NCBI GenBank assembly: GCA_017469645.1
Contig: JAFUFY010000055.1
Coordinates: forward strand, 1-64,000
Reading direction: 5' to 3'
Length of the DNA: 64,000 nt
Origin: Campylobacter sp.
GTDB lineage: Bacteria > Campylobacterota > Campylobacteria > Campylobacterales > Campylobacteraceae
The notes beneath the pieces are model-generated. The model had not been told where the DNA came from, did no database searches, and saw nothing but the letters and a program-made list of their open reading frames with translations. The number at the start of each line of letters is the position of its first letter. Within the stretch, counting starts at the first letter, position 1. A program made the translations under genes and the position numbers. Below are positions 45,403 to 53,662 of the stretch, piece by piece.

Positions 45403-46746
45403 TTAATCGATTTTCAAATGAATTATCGGATAGCGATTTCCTTGTTCGTCGGTGGCAGAGCGAGAGATTTCATAAAATCCAAATTTTTTATAAAACTCCC
45501 ATGCACTAGGGTTTTGCTCATTTACATCTACGAATTTAGCGTTAAATTTACTCATTGCATATCTCACAAGCTCTCGCCCTATTCCTTGTCTAAAATAGCC
45601 CCGTCTCACAAAAAGAGCTTCGATTTTTTCATTTTCGCAAACCATAAACGCCACAATCTCATCGCTCAAAAACGCACAAGTTAGCGAATTTAGGCTTTTA
45701 AACATATTTCTAACCTGCTCTTTTATACGCAAAATCTCACTTTCATTTAAAAAATCGTGTGTCGCCTTGACCGAGCTTTCCCAAATTTCAAGCAAATTTT
45801 CTAAATTTTCTTTTGGATTTATCTCTTTTATTTCAAAATTTACTAAATTTAATGAATTTATAAATTCTCCCTTAAAGTCGCTTTTTGTATTTATATCATA
45901 AATTTGTCCGTTAAATTCGAAGTGCAAATTCGCTGCATGTAGGCAAAGCCTAGAAGCACCTGTTAAATTTATCCGCTCTTCGACGCTTAATTTCTCATCC
46001 AAAATCGCTTCGAAAGTCGCCGTATCAGTCCCGTAAAGCGGGTCGCCTAAAATTTTGTGTTTCACATGAAACAAATGCAAACGAATTTGATGTTGCCTGC
46101 CTGTCAGTGGCACAGCTCGAACCAAAGTGGCATTTAAATTTTCAAAAACTTCCACAGGATAAATTTCGGTTATCGCCTTTTTGCCGTTTTCGCAAATTCG
46201 CATTTTAATCATTACTTCGTCAGTTTCCAAACTCTCGCTTATTGGCTCATCGATTACAAATTCTCGCTCCACTCTCCCGCTCACCAAAGCAAAATATGAT
46301 TTTTTCACAGCCCTATTTTCAAAAAGCGATTTTAAAGAATTCAAAGAAGCTAAATTTTTTGCGACCATTATAAGCCCACTTGTTTCTTTGTCTAGCCGAT
46401 GAACGACCGCCGCAGAGCGACCATAAAGCGACCAAATTTCATCATAAAGCGAATATTTGCAGTGTCTGCCGTTTGGGTGGCTTAGCACTCCGCTAGGCTT
46501 GTCAAAAACGGCGAATTCTTCGCTCTCAAAAATCGCGCGCGCTCCCTTTGGCTCACATTTATAATCTATCAAAAATATTTCCCCATTTGCCACGCTGTTT
46601 TTTGCCAAAACCACGCCGTTAAAATCCAGCACCCTGCCCTTATCACACAGCCTTTGAGCTGTTTTCATATCATAGCCCAAACCCAGCAAAATCTCAAAAA
46701 TTCGCCGATCCCTAAATTTGCCTAAACTAAATTTCTCATACGCCAT
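45403..46746 (-). CDS. RluA-family pseudouridine synthase fused to YjaB-like GNAT
   Basis: 447 residues. Residues 1-305: RluA-type synthase with a degenerate S4-like start, FAVFDKPSGVLSHPNGRH, catalytic VVHRLDKETSGLIMVAKN and PLTGRQHQIRLHLFHVKH. Residues ~310-447: GNAT acetyltransferase resembling E. coli YjaB, with LEIWESSVKATHDFLNESE, ALFVRRGYFRQGIGRELVRY (acetyl-CoA loop) and DVNEQNPSAWEFYKKFGF. The frame is continuous with no internal start that stands out. The fusion is unusual; the link between the two activities is unknown. Confidence 0.9.
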   Translation of the reverse strand: MAYEKFSLGKFRDRRIFEILLGLGYDMKTAQRLCDKGRVLDFNGVVLAKNSVANGEIFLIDYKCEPKGARAIFESEEFAVFDKPSGVLSHPNGRHCKYSLYDEIWSLYGRSAAVVHRLDKETSGLIMVAKNLASLNSLKSLFENRAVKKSYFALVSGRVEREFVIDEPISESLETDEVMIKMRICENGKKAITEIYPVEVFENLNATLVRAVPLTGRQHQIRLHLFHVKHKILGDPLYGTDTATFEAILDEKLSVEERINLTGASRLCLHAANLHFEFNGQIYDINTKSDFKGEFINSLNLVNFEIKEINPKENLENLLEIWESSVKATHDFLNESEILRIKEQVRNMFKSLNSLTCAFLSDEIVAFMVCENEKIEALFVRRGYFRQGIGRELVRYAMSKFNAKFVDVNEQNPSAWEFYKKFGFYEISRSATDEQGNRYPIIHLKID

Positions 46747-46774
46747 ATTAACTAACTTTTCAGCCCTTTTTTAA

Positions 46775-46780
46775 TATAAT
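46775..46780 (+). promoter_or_regulatory. -10 box for purB
   Basis: TATAAT after CCTTTTTTTAA, 36 bases before the purB ATG, which has AAAGG upstream. Confidence 0.6.
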
Positions 46781-46816
46781 TTCGGATTATATCAAATTTC
46801 AAATAAAGGCACAAAA

Positions 46817-48145
46817 ATGGTAGAGCGATACGCACGAAAAATTATGAAAGACAAATGGACGCAGTTTGCCAAATACGACGCTTGGCTAAAAGTGGAGCTT
46901 GCAGCCGTTAGGGCGTGGAACAAGCTTGGCTTTATCCCTGATGATGATTGCGAAAAAATCTGCAAAAACGCTAAATTTAGCGTCGAGAGAATTGACGAGA
47001 TAGAAAAAACCACAAAACACGATGTGATTGCGTTTTTAACCAGCGTTAGCGAAAGTCTTGGCGAAGAGAGCCGTTTTGTACATTATGGTATGACAAGTAG
47101 CGATTGTATCGATACGGCGGTGGCATTGCAGATAAAAGATAGCTTGGATTTGATTATCGCTGACATCGAAGCCTTAAAATCAGCAATCAAAAATCAAGCG
47201 ATGAAGCATAAAAAAACGCTAATGGTAGGCAGAAGCCACGGGATTCACGGTGAACCGATAACTTTTGGCTTAGTTTTGGCGATTTGGCACGATGAGATAA
47301 ATAGAGCCTTAGAGCTTATCAAACACGCTTACAAAGTAATTTGCGTAGGACAAATCAGCGGTGCAATGGGAAATTTCGCCCACGCTCCATTAGAGCTTGA
47401 AGAGCTAGTTTGCCAAAATCTAGGCTTAAAACCAGCCCCTGCGTCAAATCAAGTCATACAAAGAGACCGCTACGCACAGGTTATGAACGCTCTTGCGATA
47501 CTAGCTTCATCTTGCGAAAAAATCGCCGTTGCAATCCGCCACTACCAAAGAACCGAAGTTTATGAGTGCGAAGAGTATTTTGCTCCCGGACAAAAGGGGA
47601 GCTCAGCTATGCCACACAAACGAAATCCCGTGCTTAGCGAAAATGTAACGGGGCTTTGCAGGGTTTTGCGAAGTTATGCGATTCCTGCTATGGAAAATGT
47701 CGCTTTGTGGCACGAAAGAGACATTAGCCACAGCTCGGTTGAGAGATTTATACTGCCAGATGGCTTTGTAACGGCGGATTTTATGCTAAATCGTCTTTCA
47801 AATTTGATTGAAAATTTAGTCGTTTATCCTGAAAATATGATGAAAAATCTAAATTTAACAGGCGGATTAGTTTTTTCTCAAAGGGTGCTTTTAGAACTTC
47901 CAAAAAAAGGTTTGAGCCGCGAAGAAGCATATAAAATCGTCCAAAGAAACGCAATGAAAGTTTGGGCTGACCTGCAAGAAGGCAAAAAAGCCGTAAGCGA
48001 AAACGGCGAGAGCTTATTTTTGCAAAATTTACTAGCTGATGAAGATTTGCGAAAGGCTTTGAGCGAGAGCGAAATAAAAGCGTGTTTTGAGTATGAGTAT
48101 TACACAAAAAATGTGGATAAAATTTTTAAAAGGGTTTTTGGATAG
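46817..48145 (+). CDS. purB: adenylosuccinate lyase
   Basis: Cleaves SAICAR and adenylosuccinate in purine synthesis. 442 residues, fumarase/aspartase superfamily; signature SSAMPHKRNPVLSE around residue 262, VHYGMTSSDCIDTA, GRSHGIHGEPITFG. Single gene with its own promoter. Confidence 0.97.
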   Translation: MVERYARKIMKDKWTQFAKYDAWLKVELAAVRAWNKLGFIPDDDCEKICKNAKFSVERIDEIEKTTKHDVIAFLTSVSESLGEESRFVHYGMTSSDCIDTAVALQIKDSLDLIIADIEALKSAIKNQAMKHKKTLMVGRSHGIHGEPITFGLVLAIWHDEINRALELIKHAYKVICVGQISGAMGNFAHAPLELEELVCQNLGLKPAPASNQVIQRDRYAQVMNALAILASSCEKIAVAIRHYQRTEVYECEEYFAPGQKGSSAMPHKRNPVLSENVTGLCRVLRSYAIPAMENVALWHERDISHSSVERFILPDGFVTADFMLNRLSNLIENLVVYPENMMKNLNLTGGLVFSQRVLLELPKKGLSREEAYKIVQRNAMKVWADLQEGKKAVSENGESLFLQNLLADEDLRKALSESEIKACFEYEYYTKNVDKIFKRVFG

Positions 48146-48155
48146 AACTTTATAA

Positions 48156-48245
48156 GTTGAATTCAGTCTAGCTTTTTTGCGTGGCAAACTCGGACAGACG
48201 AATTTAGTCTAGTCCTTCGTCCGCCACGCAAAAAATCGTCGGCAT
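48156..48245. repeat. GCCTAGCTTT/ATCGTCGGCAT element, copy at 48.2 kb
   Basis: Tag GTTGAATTCAGTCTAGC (48156-48172), perfect 13-bp stem TTTTTTGCGTGGC (48173-48185) with GCCACGCAAAAAA (48223-48235), inner CGGAC...GTCCG, and end tag ATCGTCGGCAT (48235-48245). Follows purB and may terminate it. Confidence 0.85.
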
Positions 48246-48372
48246 TTGCAGAAATTTTACATACATGAAACCAGTCAATTTTAATCTAAAAAAATACAAA
48301 AGTGAAAAAAAGTAAGATTTTGCCATAAAACAAGGCTTTTTCTGTTTTATATTTCTTTGCCTTTCTATACTT

Positions 48373-48738
48373 ATGTTTGCAAATGGAATTAACATAGAAA
48401 CAAATTTGAAAAATATGACAATTCATCAAGACAAACTTTACGAATACGGATTTACTCCGTGTAGTGGAAAATGTTATAAAGGCGATAAATGCACTATTCG
48501 CCTAAATAGTGAAACAATATACGCAAATTATTGCTATAACCATTTTAAAATCGTGCAAAACTACGGCGAAGTTATAAAAATTTATAGCAAAAAAGAATTA
48601 TTTATCGATAGAGAAAGACTTTATAAAATTTCTGTCATAAAAAATGGTAGAGAAATCGATATTAAAGAATTCTCTCGAAATTTAGTAATGTTTGATAAAT
48701 TAAATTCACTCTTTTTTGCAGGTTTATTTTTTTCTTAA
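48373..48738 (+). CDS. small Cys-containing protein, apparent signal peptide without start codon
   Basis: The first usable ATG (48373) gives 121 residues (MFANGINIETNLKN start) with a Cys-rich part PCSGKCYKGDKCTI and NYCYNHF. However, the frame is open upstream to a stop at 48310-48312 and encodes KQGFFCFIFLCLSIL directly before MFA-NG, a convincing signal peptide with an FA cleavage site. Where its Met should be (48325-48327) there is ATA. Either ATA initiates, the start was lost, or the sequence holds an error. No family recognised. Confidence 0.6.
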   Translation: MFANGINIETNLKNMTIHQDKLYEYGFTPCSGKCYKGDKCTIRLNSETIYANYCYNHFKIVQNYGEVIKIYSKKELFIDRERLYKISVIKNGREIDIKEFSRNLVMFDKLNSLFFAGLFFS

Positions 48739-48796
48739 CATTAAAACAATTTAAAATTTTAAAGAAAAAATTACAAGAATTTTAAATAAATTTCTT

Positions 48797-48823
48797 AGCT
48801 TATAAGCTTAAAAAAGCTACAAT
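48797..48823 (+). promoter_or_regulatory. nrdA promoter with 12-bp palindrome
   Basis: TACAAT (48818-48823) is a plausible -10, 35 bases before nrdA. A perfect palindrome AGCTTATAAGCT (48797-48808) overlaps the -35 region and could be an operator. It is not an NrdR-box sequence that I recognise. Confidence 0.4.
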
Positions 48824-48858
48824 CCAAACATTAATTTTTATTCAAATGGGAAGTGTAA

Positions 48859-51234
48859 ATGAAAGTTATCAAAAGAAACGGACGAACCGAAGAATTAGAC
48901 ATTTCAAAAATCAAAAAATACACAACAGCAGCGGTTGAAGGCATAGAAAATGTAAGCCTTAGCGAACTTGAAGTCGATGCGAAAATCCAATTTCGCGATA
49001 TGATAACCACAGAAGAAATTCAACAAACGCTTATCAAAACCGCCGTCGATAAAATCGACATAGACCGCCCAAACTGGACATTTGTCGCTGCAAGGCTATT
49101 TTTGTATGATTTGTATCACAAAGTAACTTCATTTAACGGCTACAACCATTTACGCGAATACTTCGAACGCGGTGAAGCTGAGGGTCGCATTATGCTAGGA
49201 CTTAAAGAAAAATACGACCTAGACGACCTAAATAACTATATCAAAACCGAGCGAGATTTGCAGTTTAACTATCTTGGCATAAAAACGCTTTATGATAGAT
49301 ATTTGATAAAAGACAAACAAGGCAAACCTATCGAGCTTCCACAGCACATGTTTATGGCGATTGCTATGTTTTTGGCTCAAAACGAGCTAGATAGTCAGAG
49401 CTGGGCTAAGAAATTTTATGATTTAATAAGCAAATTTGAAGTCATGTTAGCCACTCCGACACTCTCAAATGCTCGCACCACGCGCCACCAGCTTTCAAGC
49501 TGTTATGTCGGAAGTGTGCCAGATAATATCGAAGGGATTTTTGATAGCTACAAAGAAATGGCATTGCTTTCTAAATTTGGCGGCGGTATCGGCTGGGACT
49601 GGTGCAAAGTCCGAGCTATGGGCGGTAGTATCGACGGGCACAAAAACGCCGCAGGAGGAATTATTCCGTTTTTAAAAATCACAAACGACATAGCCGTAGC
49701 TGTGGATCAACTAGGCACCAGAAAAGGCGCAATCGCCGTGTATATCGAGCCGTGGCACATGGATATAAACGACTTTTTGGATTTGCGTAAAAACTCAGGC
49801 GAAGAACGCCGTAGAGCACACGAAATTTTCCCTGCTCTTTGGATAAATGATCTTTTTATGAAACGCTTAGCAAATAACGAAAAATGGACACTTTTTGATC
49901 CTGTTGATGTAAGCGATCTTTGCGATGTTTGGGGCGAAGAATTTGAAGCAAAATATATCGCCTACGAAAACGACCCAAATATCAGCAAATCAACCGTTAT
50001 GGCAAAAGAGCTTTGGAAAAAGATATTAACAAGCTATTTTGAGACAGGAATGCCGTTTTTATGCTTCAAAGATAACGCAAATAGGGTAAATCCAAATTCG
50101 CACAAAGGCATTATTAGAAGTTCAAATTTATGCACCGAAATTTTCCAAAATACACAGCCAAATCACTACAAAACAAAAGTGATTTACGCTGACGGAAGCG
50201 AAGAACTTTTTGAAGAAAACGAAGAAGTAGTGGTAAATGGCAAAATCACCAAAAAAGCCAAAAAAATCACGGCACTTGATACGATAAATGGCAAAGATAT
50301 TTTCATCGTAGAAAAAGGCGTAGATGAAGGTGCAACGGCAGTTTGCAATCTAGCTAGTGTAAATTTAAGCAAAATTCACACGCCTGATGATATAAAACGC
50401 GTCGTGCCGATTGCCGTGCGAATGCTAGATAATGTAATCGAGCTAAATTTTTACCCACACGCAAAGGTAAAACGCACAAATTTACGCTCTCGTGCCATAG
50501 GACTTGGCGTTATGGGCGAAGCACAAATGTTAGCCGAAAAAGGCATTATTTGGGGTAGTTATGAGCATTTTGAAACGATAGATAAAATCATGGAAAACAT
50601 AAGCTACAACGCCATTTATGCTTCATCAAATTTAGCTATCGAAAAGGGCAAATACCCTGAATTCGACGGCTCAAAATGGTCGCAAGGCATAATGCCGATA
50701 GATTTAGCAAATGAAAACGCCAAAAAATTAGTCGGTCGTGGCGGACTTTTTGAAGATAACTCTTGCGACTGGGACGCACTTAGAGCAAAAGTCAAAAAAG
50801 ACGGCATGAGAAACGGATATTTAATGGCGATTGCGCCGACTTCGAGCATTTCAATTCTAGTTGGCACAACGCAGACTATCGAGCCTGTTTATAAACGCAA
50901 ATGGTTCGAACACAACCTAAGCGGTATGATTCCTGTGGTTGTGCCAAACCTTAGCCCTGATACTTGGCAAGCCTATGTTCCAGCATACGAGCTAGATCAA
51001 AGACTGCTTATAAAAGCAGGGGCAATCCGCCAAAAATGGATCGATCAAGGTCAAAGCCTAAATATCTTTATCACGCTTGATAAAGCAAGCGGCAAGGTGC
51101 TAAATGACATTTATACCCTTGCGTGGGAGCTTGGCATTAAATCGACATATTATCTAAGAAGCGAAAGCCCATCGACGGATAATTTTAACAACGATGTAGC
51201 AGATAGAAGCATAGAGTGCGAAGGTTGCCAATAA
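48859..51234 (+). CDS. nrdA: class Ia ribonucleotide reductase alpha subunit
   Basis: Reduces ribonucleoside diphosphates to deoxy forms with NrdB. 791 residues: N-terminal ATP-cone (MKVIKRNGRTEELDISKI), active-site cysteines in LSSCYVGSV (~215) and SNLCTEIFQN (~425), GGIGWDW, and the redox-relay C terminus SIECEGCQ (CxxC). nrdB is not adjacent in the window. Start ATG with GGGAAGTG. Confidence 0.97.
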   Translation: MKVIKRNGRTEELDISKIKKYTTAAVEGIENVSLSELEVDAKIQFRDMITTEEIQQTLIKTAVDKIDIDRPNWTFVAARLFLYDLYHKVTSFNGYNHLREYFERGEAEGRIMLGLKEKYDLDDLNNYIKTERDLQFNYLGIKTLYDRYLIKDKQGKPIELPQHMFMAIAMFLAQNELDSQSWAKKFYDLISKFEVMLATPTLSNARTTRHQLSSCYVGSVPDNIEGIFDSYKEMALLSKFGGGIGWDWCKVRAMGGSIDGHKNAAGGIIPFLKITNDIAVAVDQLGTRKGAIAVYIEPWHMDINDFLDLRKNSGEERRRAHEIFPALWINDLFMKRLANNEKWTLFDPVDVSDLCDVWGEEFEAKYIAYENDPNISKSTVMAKELWKKILTSYFETGMPFLCFKDNANRVNPNSHKGIIRSSNLCTEIFQNTQPNHYKTKVIYADGSEELFEENEEVVVNGKITKKAKKITALDTINGKDIFIVEKGVDEGATAVCNLASVNLSKIHTPDDIKRVVPIAVRMLDNVIELNFYPHAKVKRTNLRSRAIGLGVMGEAQMLAEKGIIWGSYEHFETIDKIMENISYNAIYASSNLAIEKGKYPEFDGSKWSQGIMPIDLANENAKKLVGRGGLFEDNSCDWDALRAKVKKDGMRNGYLMAIAPTSSISILVGTTQTIEPVYKRKWFEHNLSGMIPVVVPNLSPDTWQAYVPAYELDQRLLIKAGAIRQKWIDQGQSLNIFITLDKASGKVLNDIYTLAWELGIKSTYYLRSESPSTDNFNNDVADRSIECEGCQ

Positions 51235-51250
51235 ATTTTGTCTTGGCGTA

Positions 51251-51433
51251 GTTGAAATAAGCCTAGCTTTAATTCCCCAAACTTGAACGGATTAATTTAA
51301 AAAATTTCATGCTTCCTTCGCTCACGCACGAACAGGTGCGCTACGCTTGAAAGTGCGAAATTTTTTAAATCACTACGCCTATTCTGTCTTGAATATTTTT
51401 GTAAATCAAACAAATTTGCAAAATCGTCGGCAT
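51251..51433. repeat. GCCTAGCTTT/ATCGTCGGCAT element, copy at 51.3 kb
   Basis: Starts GTTGAAATAAGCCTAGCTTT (51251-51270) and carries the end tag ATCGTCGGCAT at 51423-51433. This copy contains arms that pair with sequences 400 bp downstream (see next entries). Confidence 0.75.
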
Positions 51434-51465
51434 TTGGTTGCCAAATTTAAGTTGAATTATTTTTT

Positions 51466-51573
51466 TCGTCATTCTGAGTGAAGTGTAACGAAGCGAAGAA
51501 TCTCAAATCAAATTTACTACATAGTTAAATCGTAAATTTAAACAGAGATTCTTCGCTTCGCTCAGAATGACGA
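51466..51573. repeat. ~105-bp GTCATTCTGAG palindromic repeat, copy 2
   Basis: Same ends, internal arms and central TAGTTAAATCGTAAATTTAA as the copy at 37147-37250. It forms the innermost part of the nested block. Confidence 0.85.
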
Positions 51574-51597
51574 AAAAAACGGCTACGCCGTTTGACT

Positions 51598-51632
51598 GGA
51601 TTGCTTCGACCACTTCGTGGTCTCGCAATGAC
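51598..51632. repeat. GGATTGCTTCG...CTCGCAATGAC element
   Basis: Conserved ends around the copy-specific hairpin GACCAC-TTC-GTGGTC (51608-51622), the same stem as in the 22.98-kb copy but with the loop complemented. Confidence 0.75.
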
Positions 51633-51798
51633 AATGGAAACGAATCTACAAAACAACTCAATGTAGATTTAAAAATATTCAAGACAGAATAGGCATAGTA
51701 AGGCGTAAATTCGGACGATTTCAAGCGAAGTTACCTTTGAGCGGTAATGAGCGTAGGAATTGTCCGAATTTACGCCTTAATCCGTCAAGTCTGGGGAA

Positions 51799-52710
51799 TT
51801 ACAAAAATTCCCTATTATTTTCCAAACTTTTCGCTATTTGCATCATCAACTTCATCGATTCTAACAGCTTTGCATTGACATCTTTTTCGTTTTTGTTGAA
51901 CCTAAAAAGCTCTTTGTTTTCTACTGCGATGATAAGCGAATTTCCTTTTAAATATAATGCCGTACTGCCGATTAAATTCTCCATTATGGCTTGAAGTTTA
52001 GCCAAAATTTGCGTATTTTCGACGACTTCCACGCCGCCGTTTTGCAAAAATTCCACTCCGTCAGGGACATAAATGTCAAAAATTTCGCTAAGCTTTCCGC
52101 TTTGTTTTAAGAGCTTTAAATTCGCACTCGGGGCTTCGCCTTTTAGCACAACTTCCATTTCGCTGTTAAAGGGCACAGCGTAGTTAAATTTCGCCACAAA
52201 TCCGTCGAAAATCGCCCCGTCGTTTATACGATTAAAAATCTTATCCAAATCAAAAAATTTCTTTTTGCGTTTGAAATCTCGCACCAAACGCAAATCCCCA
52301 AATTTCGCTTCGCCCTGCCCTATTTTGCCGATTATGCTTTGGTTACAGACGGCTAAATTCGCACCTTTTTGAAAGGCAGTATCGTCAAAATCGTTTATAA
52401 AAAAGGCACCAAATGGCTGAAATGTGAAATTTAGCTCCTTTGCTACGCCGACTAAAAATTCGTTATTGAAAAGCTCATTTTCTTTCGCATTTTGCGAATT
52501 TTCGAGCTTTTTTTTGCAATAAACATAAACGACATAGCAAAAAAAGCCCAACACAAGCAGATACAAAAACCAAAATTTGCCAAAATTCGCCCGGTAAGCG
52601 AAAAACAAAACGACAAAAATCAACGCCAAAATGCCTTGCAATTTAAAACGAGAGTATTTTTGAGCTTCGCATAACTTTTTACGCTTTAACTCATAAGAAA
52701 TTTGGCTCAT
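51799..52710 (-). CDS. DUF3137-like membrane protein, paralogue 5 (divergent)
   Basis: 303 residues, last of five tandem relatives behind lemA. Two short hydrophobic helices at about 25-65, then a soluble domain. It keeps the overall plan (ALYLKGNSLIIAVENKELFRF corresponds to the FVDNRIFIKVDR strand of the others) but is the most diverged, so family membership is partly by position. Overlaps the preceding gene by 20 bp. Confidence 0.78.
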   Translation of the reverse strand: MSQISYELKRKKLCEAQKYSRFKLQGILALIFVVLFFAYRANFGKFWFLYLLVLGFFCYVVYVYCKKKLENSQNAKENELFNNEFLVGVAKELNFTFQPFGAFFINDFDDTAFQKGANLAVCNQSIIGKIGQGEAKFGDLRLVRDFKRKKKFFDLDKIFNRINDGAIFDGFVAKFNYAVPFNSEMEVVLKGEAPSANLKLLKQSGKLSEIFDIYVPDGVEFLQNGGVEVVENTQILAKLQAIMENLIGSTALYLKGNSLIIAVENKELFRFNKNEKDVNAKLLESMKLMMQIAKSLENNREFL

Positions 52711-53662
52711 CGCTTCTCCTAACTATCCAAATTTTACTATTAAGTTTCAGAATTTTAACTATATCAAACATTGCATTAAGTTCGGCTTTTATGCGTGGTG
52801 CGATACTTTGGCTGATGATATTTTTATCTAAATTTGGCTCAAAGCTATCATGACTACGATCGATTTTTATAAAAATTTTGTTGTCTAAAAAACTTAGCGA
52901 AATAGGACATTTCATCAATCTTTTTAGCCTTAAAATTCGCTCCATAAACGCAGGAGTTAAAATATACATTGTTTGTTGCATGTCCGAGCCAAAAACGCTA
53001 AATTCATCGTTAAATTCGCTATTATCCATTTTTATCTTTTTGTATCCGTTTTTATTTATCTTGGTTTTTGGCATTACGATGATACGACCTTGTGTTTTTT
53101 TGTTAAAATCTGCCACAAAAAATAGCCCTTGAAAAATGGTAGTTTCATACTCTTCGCCAGTTTTTTCATCTACCCAAACCAATACTTTAAGCTCCAAATC
53201 GCAAAATGTGAAATCAATATTATCTAGTTTTCCCACAACCAAATCATTGCCACAACTCATCTGAAATTCTTCATCAAACAAAGACGATGCGATAATGTTT
53301 GAGCGTTCGATTTTGCCATGTTTTTCATACTCAAATCCGAGCGAATTTATATATTTTTTTAGATAAAAATCTTTGTAGCGATTTGCAAAAGAGCATCTGT
53401 CTTCATTTTCATATTTTTTGAGATACTCTTTATAGATATAAAAATCAAGTATCAAAAACACCACAGCCAGCAAAATAGAGCCTTTTAAACCCAAAATCTC
53501 ACACAAGGCAATCGGCAACATCACTGTTCCAATAAAACACAACGAAAAGGTTGTAAATAGAGCTTTTTTGGCTCTTTTTGAGCTTTTGTCTTTGAATTCT
53601 TTTCGCATTATTTCTAAATTCAAAAGCTCTTTTAGCGATGAGTTTTTAAAATCTTTATCCAT
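52691..53662 (-). CDS. DUF3137-like membrane protein, paralogue 4
   Basis: 323 residues. Helices at about 35-75, then SGNDLVVGKLDNIDFTFCDLEL, TIFQGLFFVADFNKKTQGRI, KMDNSEFNDEFSVF, YILTPAFMERILRL and LSFLDNKIFIKIDRSHDSFEP, the recurring blocks of the DUF3137 family. Its C-terminal coding end shares 81 identical nucleotides with paralogue 3. Overlaps the upstream gene by 1 bp. Confidence 0.85.
   Translation of the reverse strand: MDKDFKNSSLKELLNLEIMRKEFKDKSSKRAKKALFTTFSLCFIGTVMLPIALCEILGLKGSILLAVVFLILDFYIYKEYLKKYENEDRCSFANRYKDFYLKKYINSLGFEYEKHGKIERSNIIASSLFDEEFQMSCGNDLVVGKLDNIDFTFCDLELKVLVWVDEKTGEEYETTIFQGLFFVADFNKKTQGRIIVMPKTKINKNGYKKIKMDNSEFNDEFSVFGSDMQQTMYILTPAFMERILRLKRLMKCPISLSFLDNKIFIKIDRSHDSFEPNLDKNIISQSIAPRIKAELNAMFDIVKILKLNSKIWIVRRSDEPNFL
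52724..52804. repeat. 81-nt segment identical to 53713-53793
   Basis: The 3' coding ends of paralogues 4 and 3 share 81 identical nucleotides, encoding APRIKAELNAMFDIVKIL and the following residues. The rest of the two genes is clearly diverged, indicating recent gene conversion or duplication of the end. Confidence 0.88.

Larger units (their letters stand above)
51271..51800. repeat. nested inverted-repeat block downstream of nrdA
   Basis: Outer arms 51271-51295 and 51777-51800 (AATTCCCC...GGATTAA type, one mismatch and one indel); middle arms 51377-51400 and 51671-51694 (24 bp, perfect); inner 51461-51478 with 51561-51578 (18 bp, perfect) and 51490-51503 with 51546-51559 (14 bp, perfect); side hairpin 51700-51716 with 51762-51778 (17 bp, perfect). 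The right outer arm runs into the stop codon of the DUF3137-like gene. No coding potential is seen in 51235-51798. Confidence 0.88.

Noticed and set aside
45322-45684. 120-codon rightward frame after the poly-C tract
   Set aside because: Mostly antisense to the GNAT domain, with no ribosome binding site; the G tract is better explained as promoter spacer of the leftward gene.
51251-51800. An insertion sequence behind nrdA
   Set aside because: No transposase frame and no long open frame; the inverted repeats are nested, not a single terminal pair.
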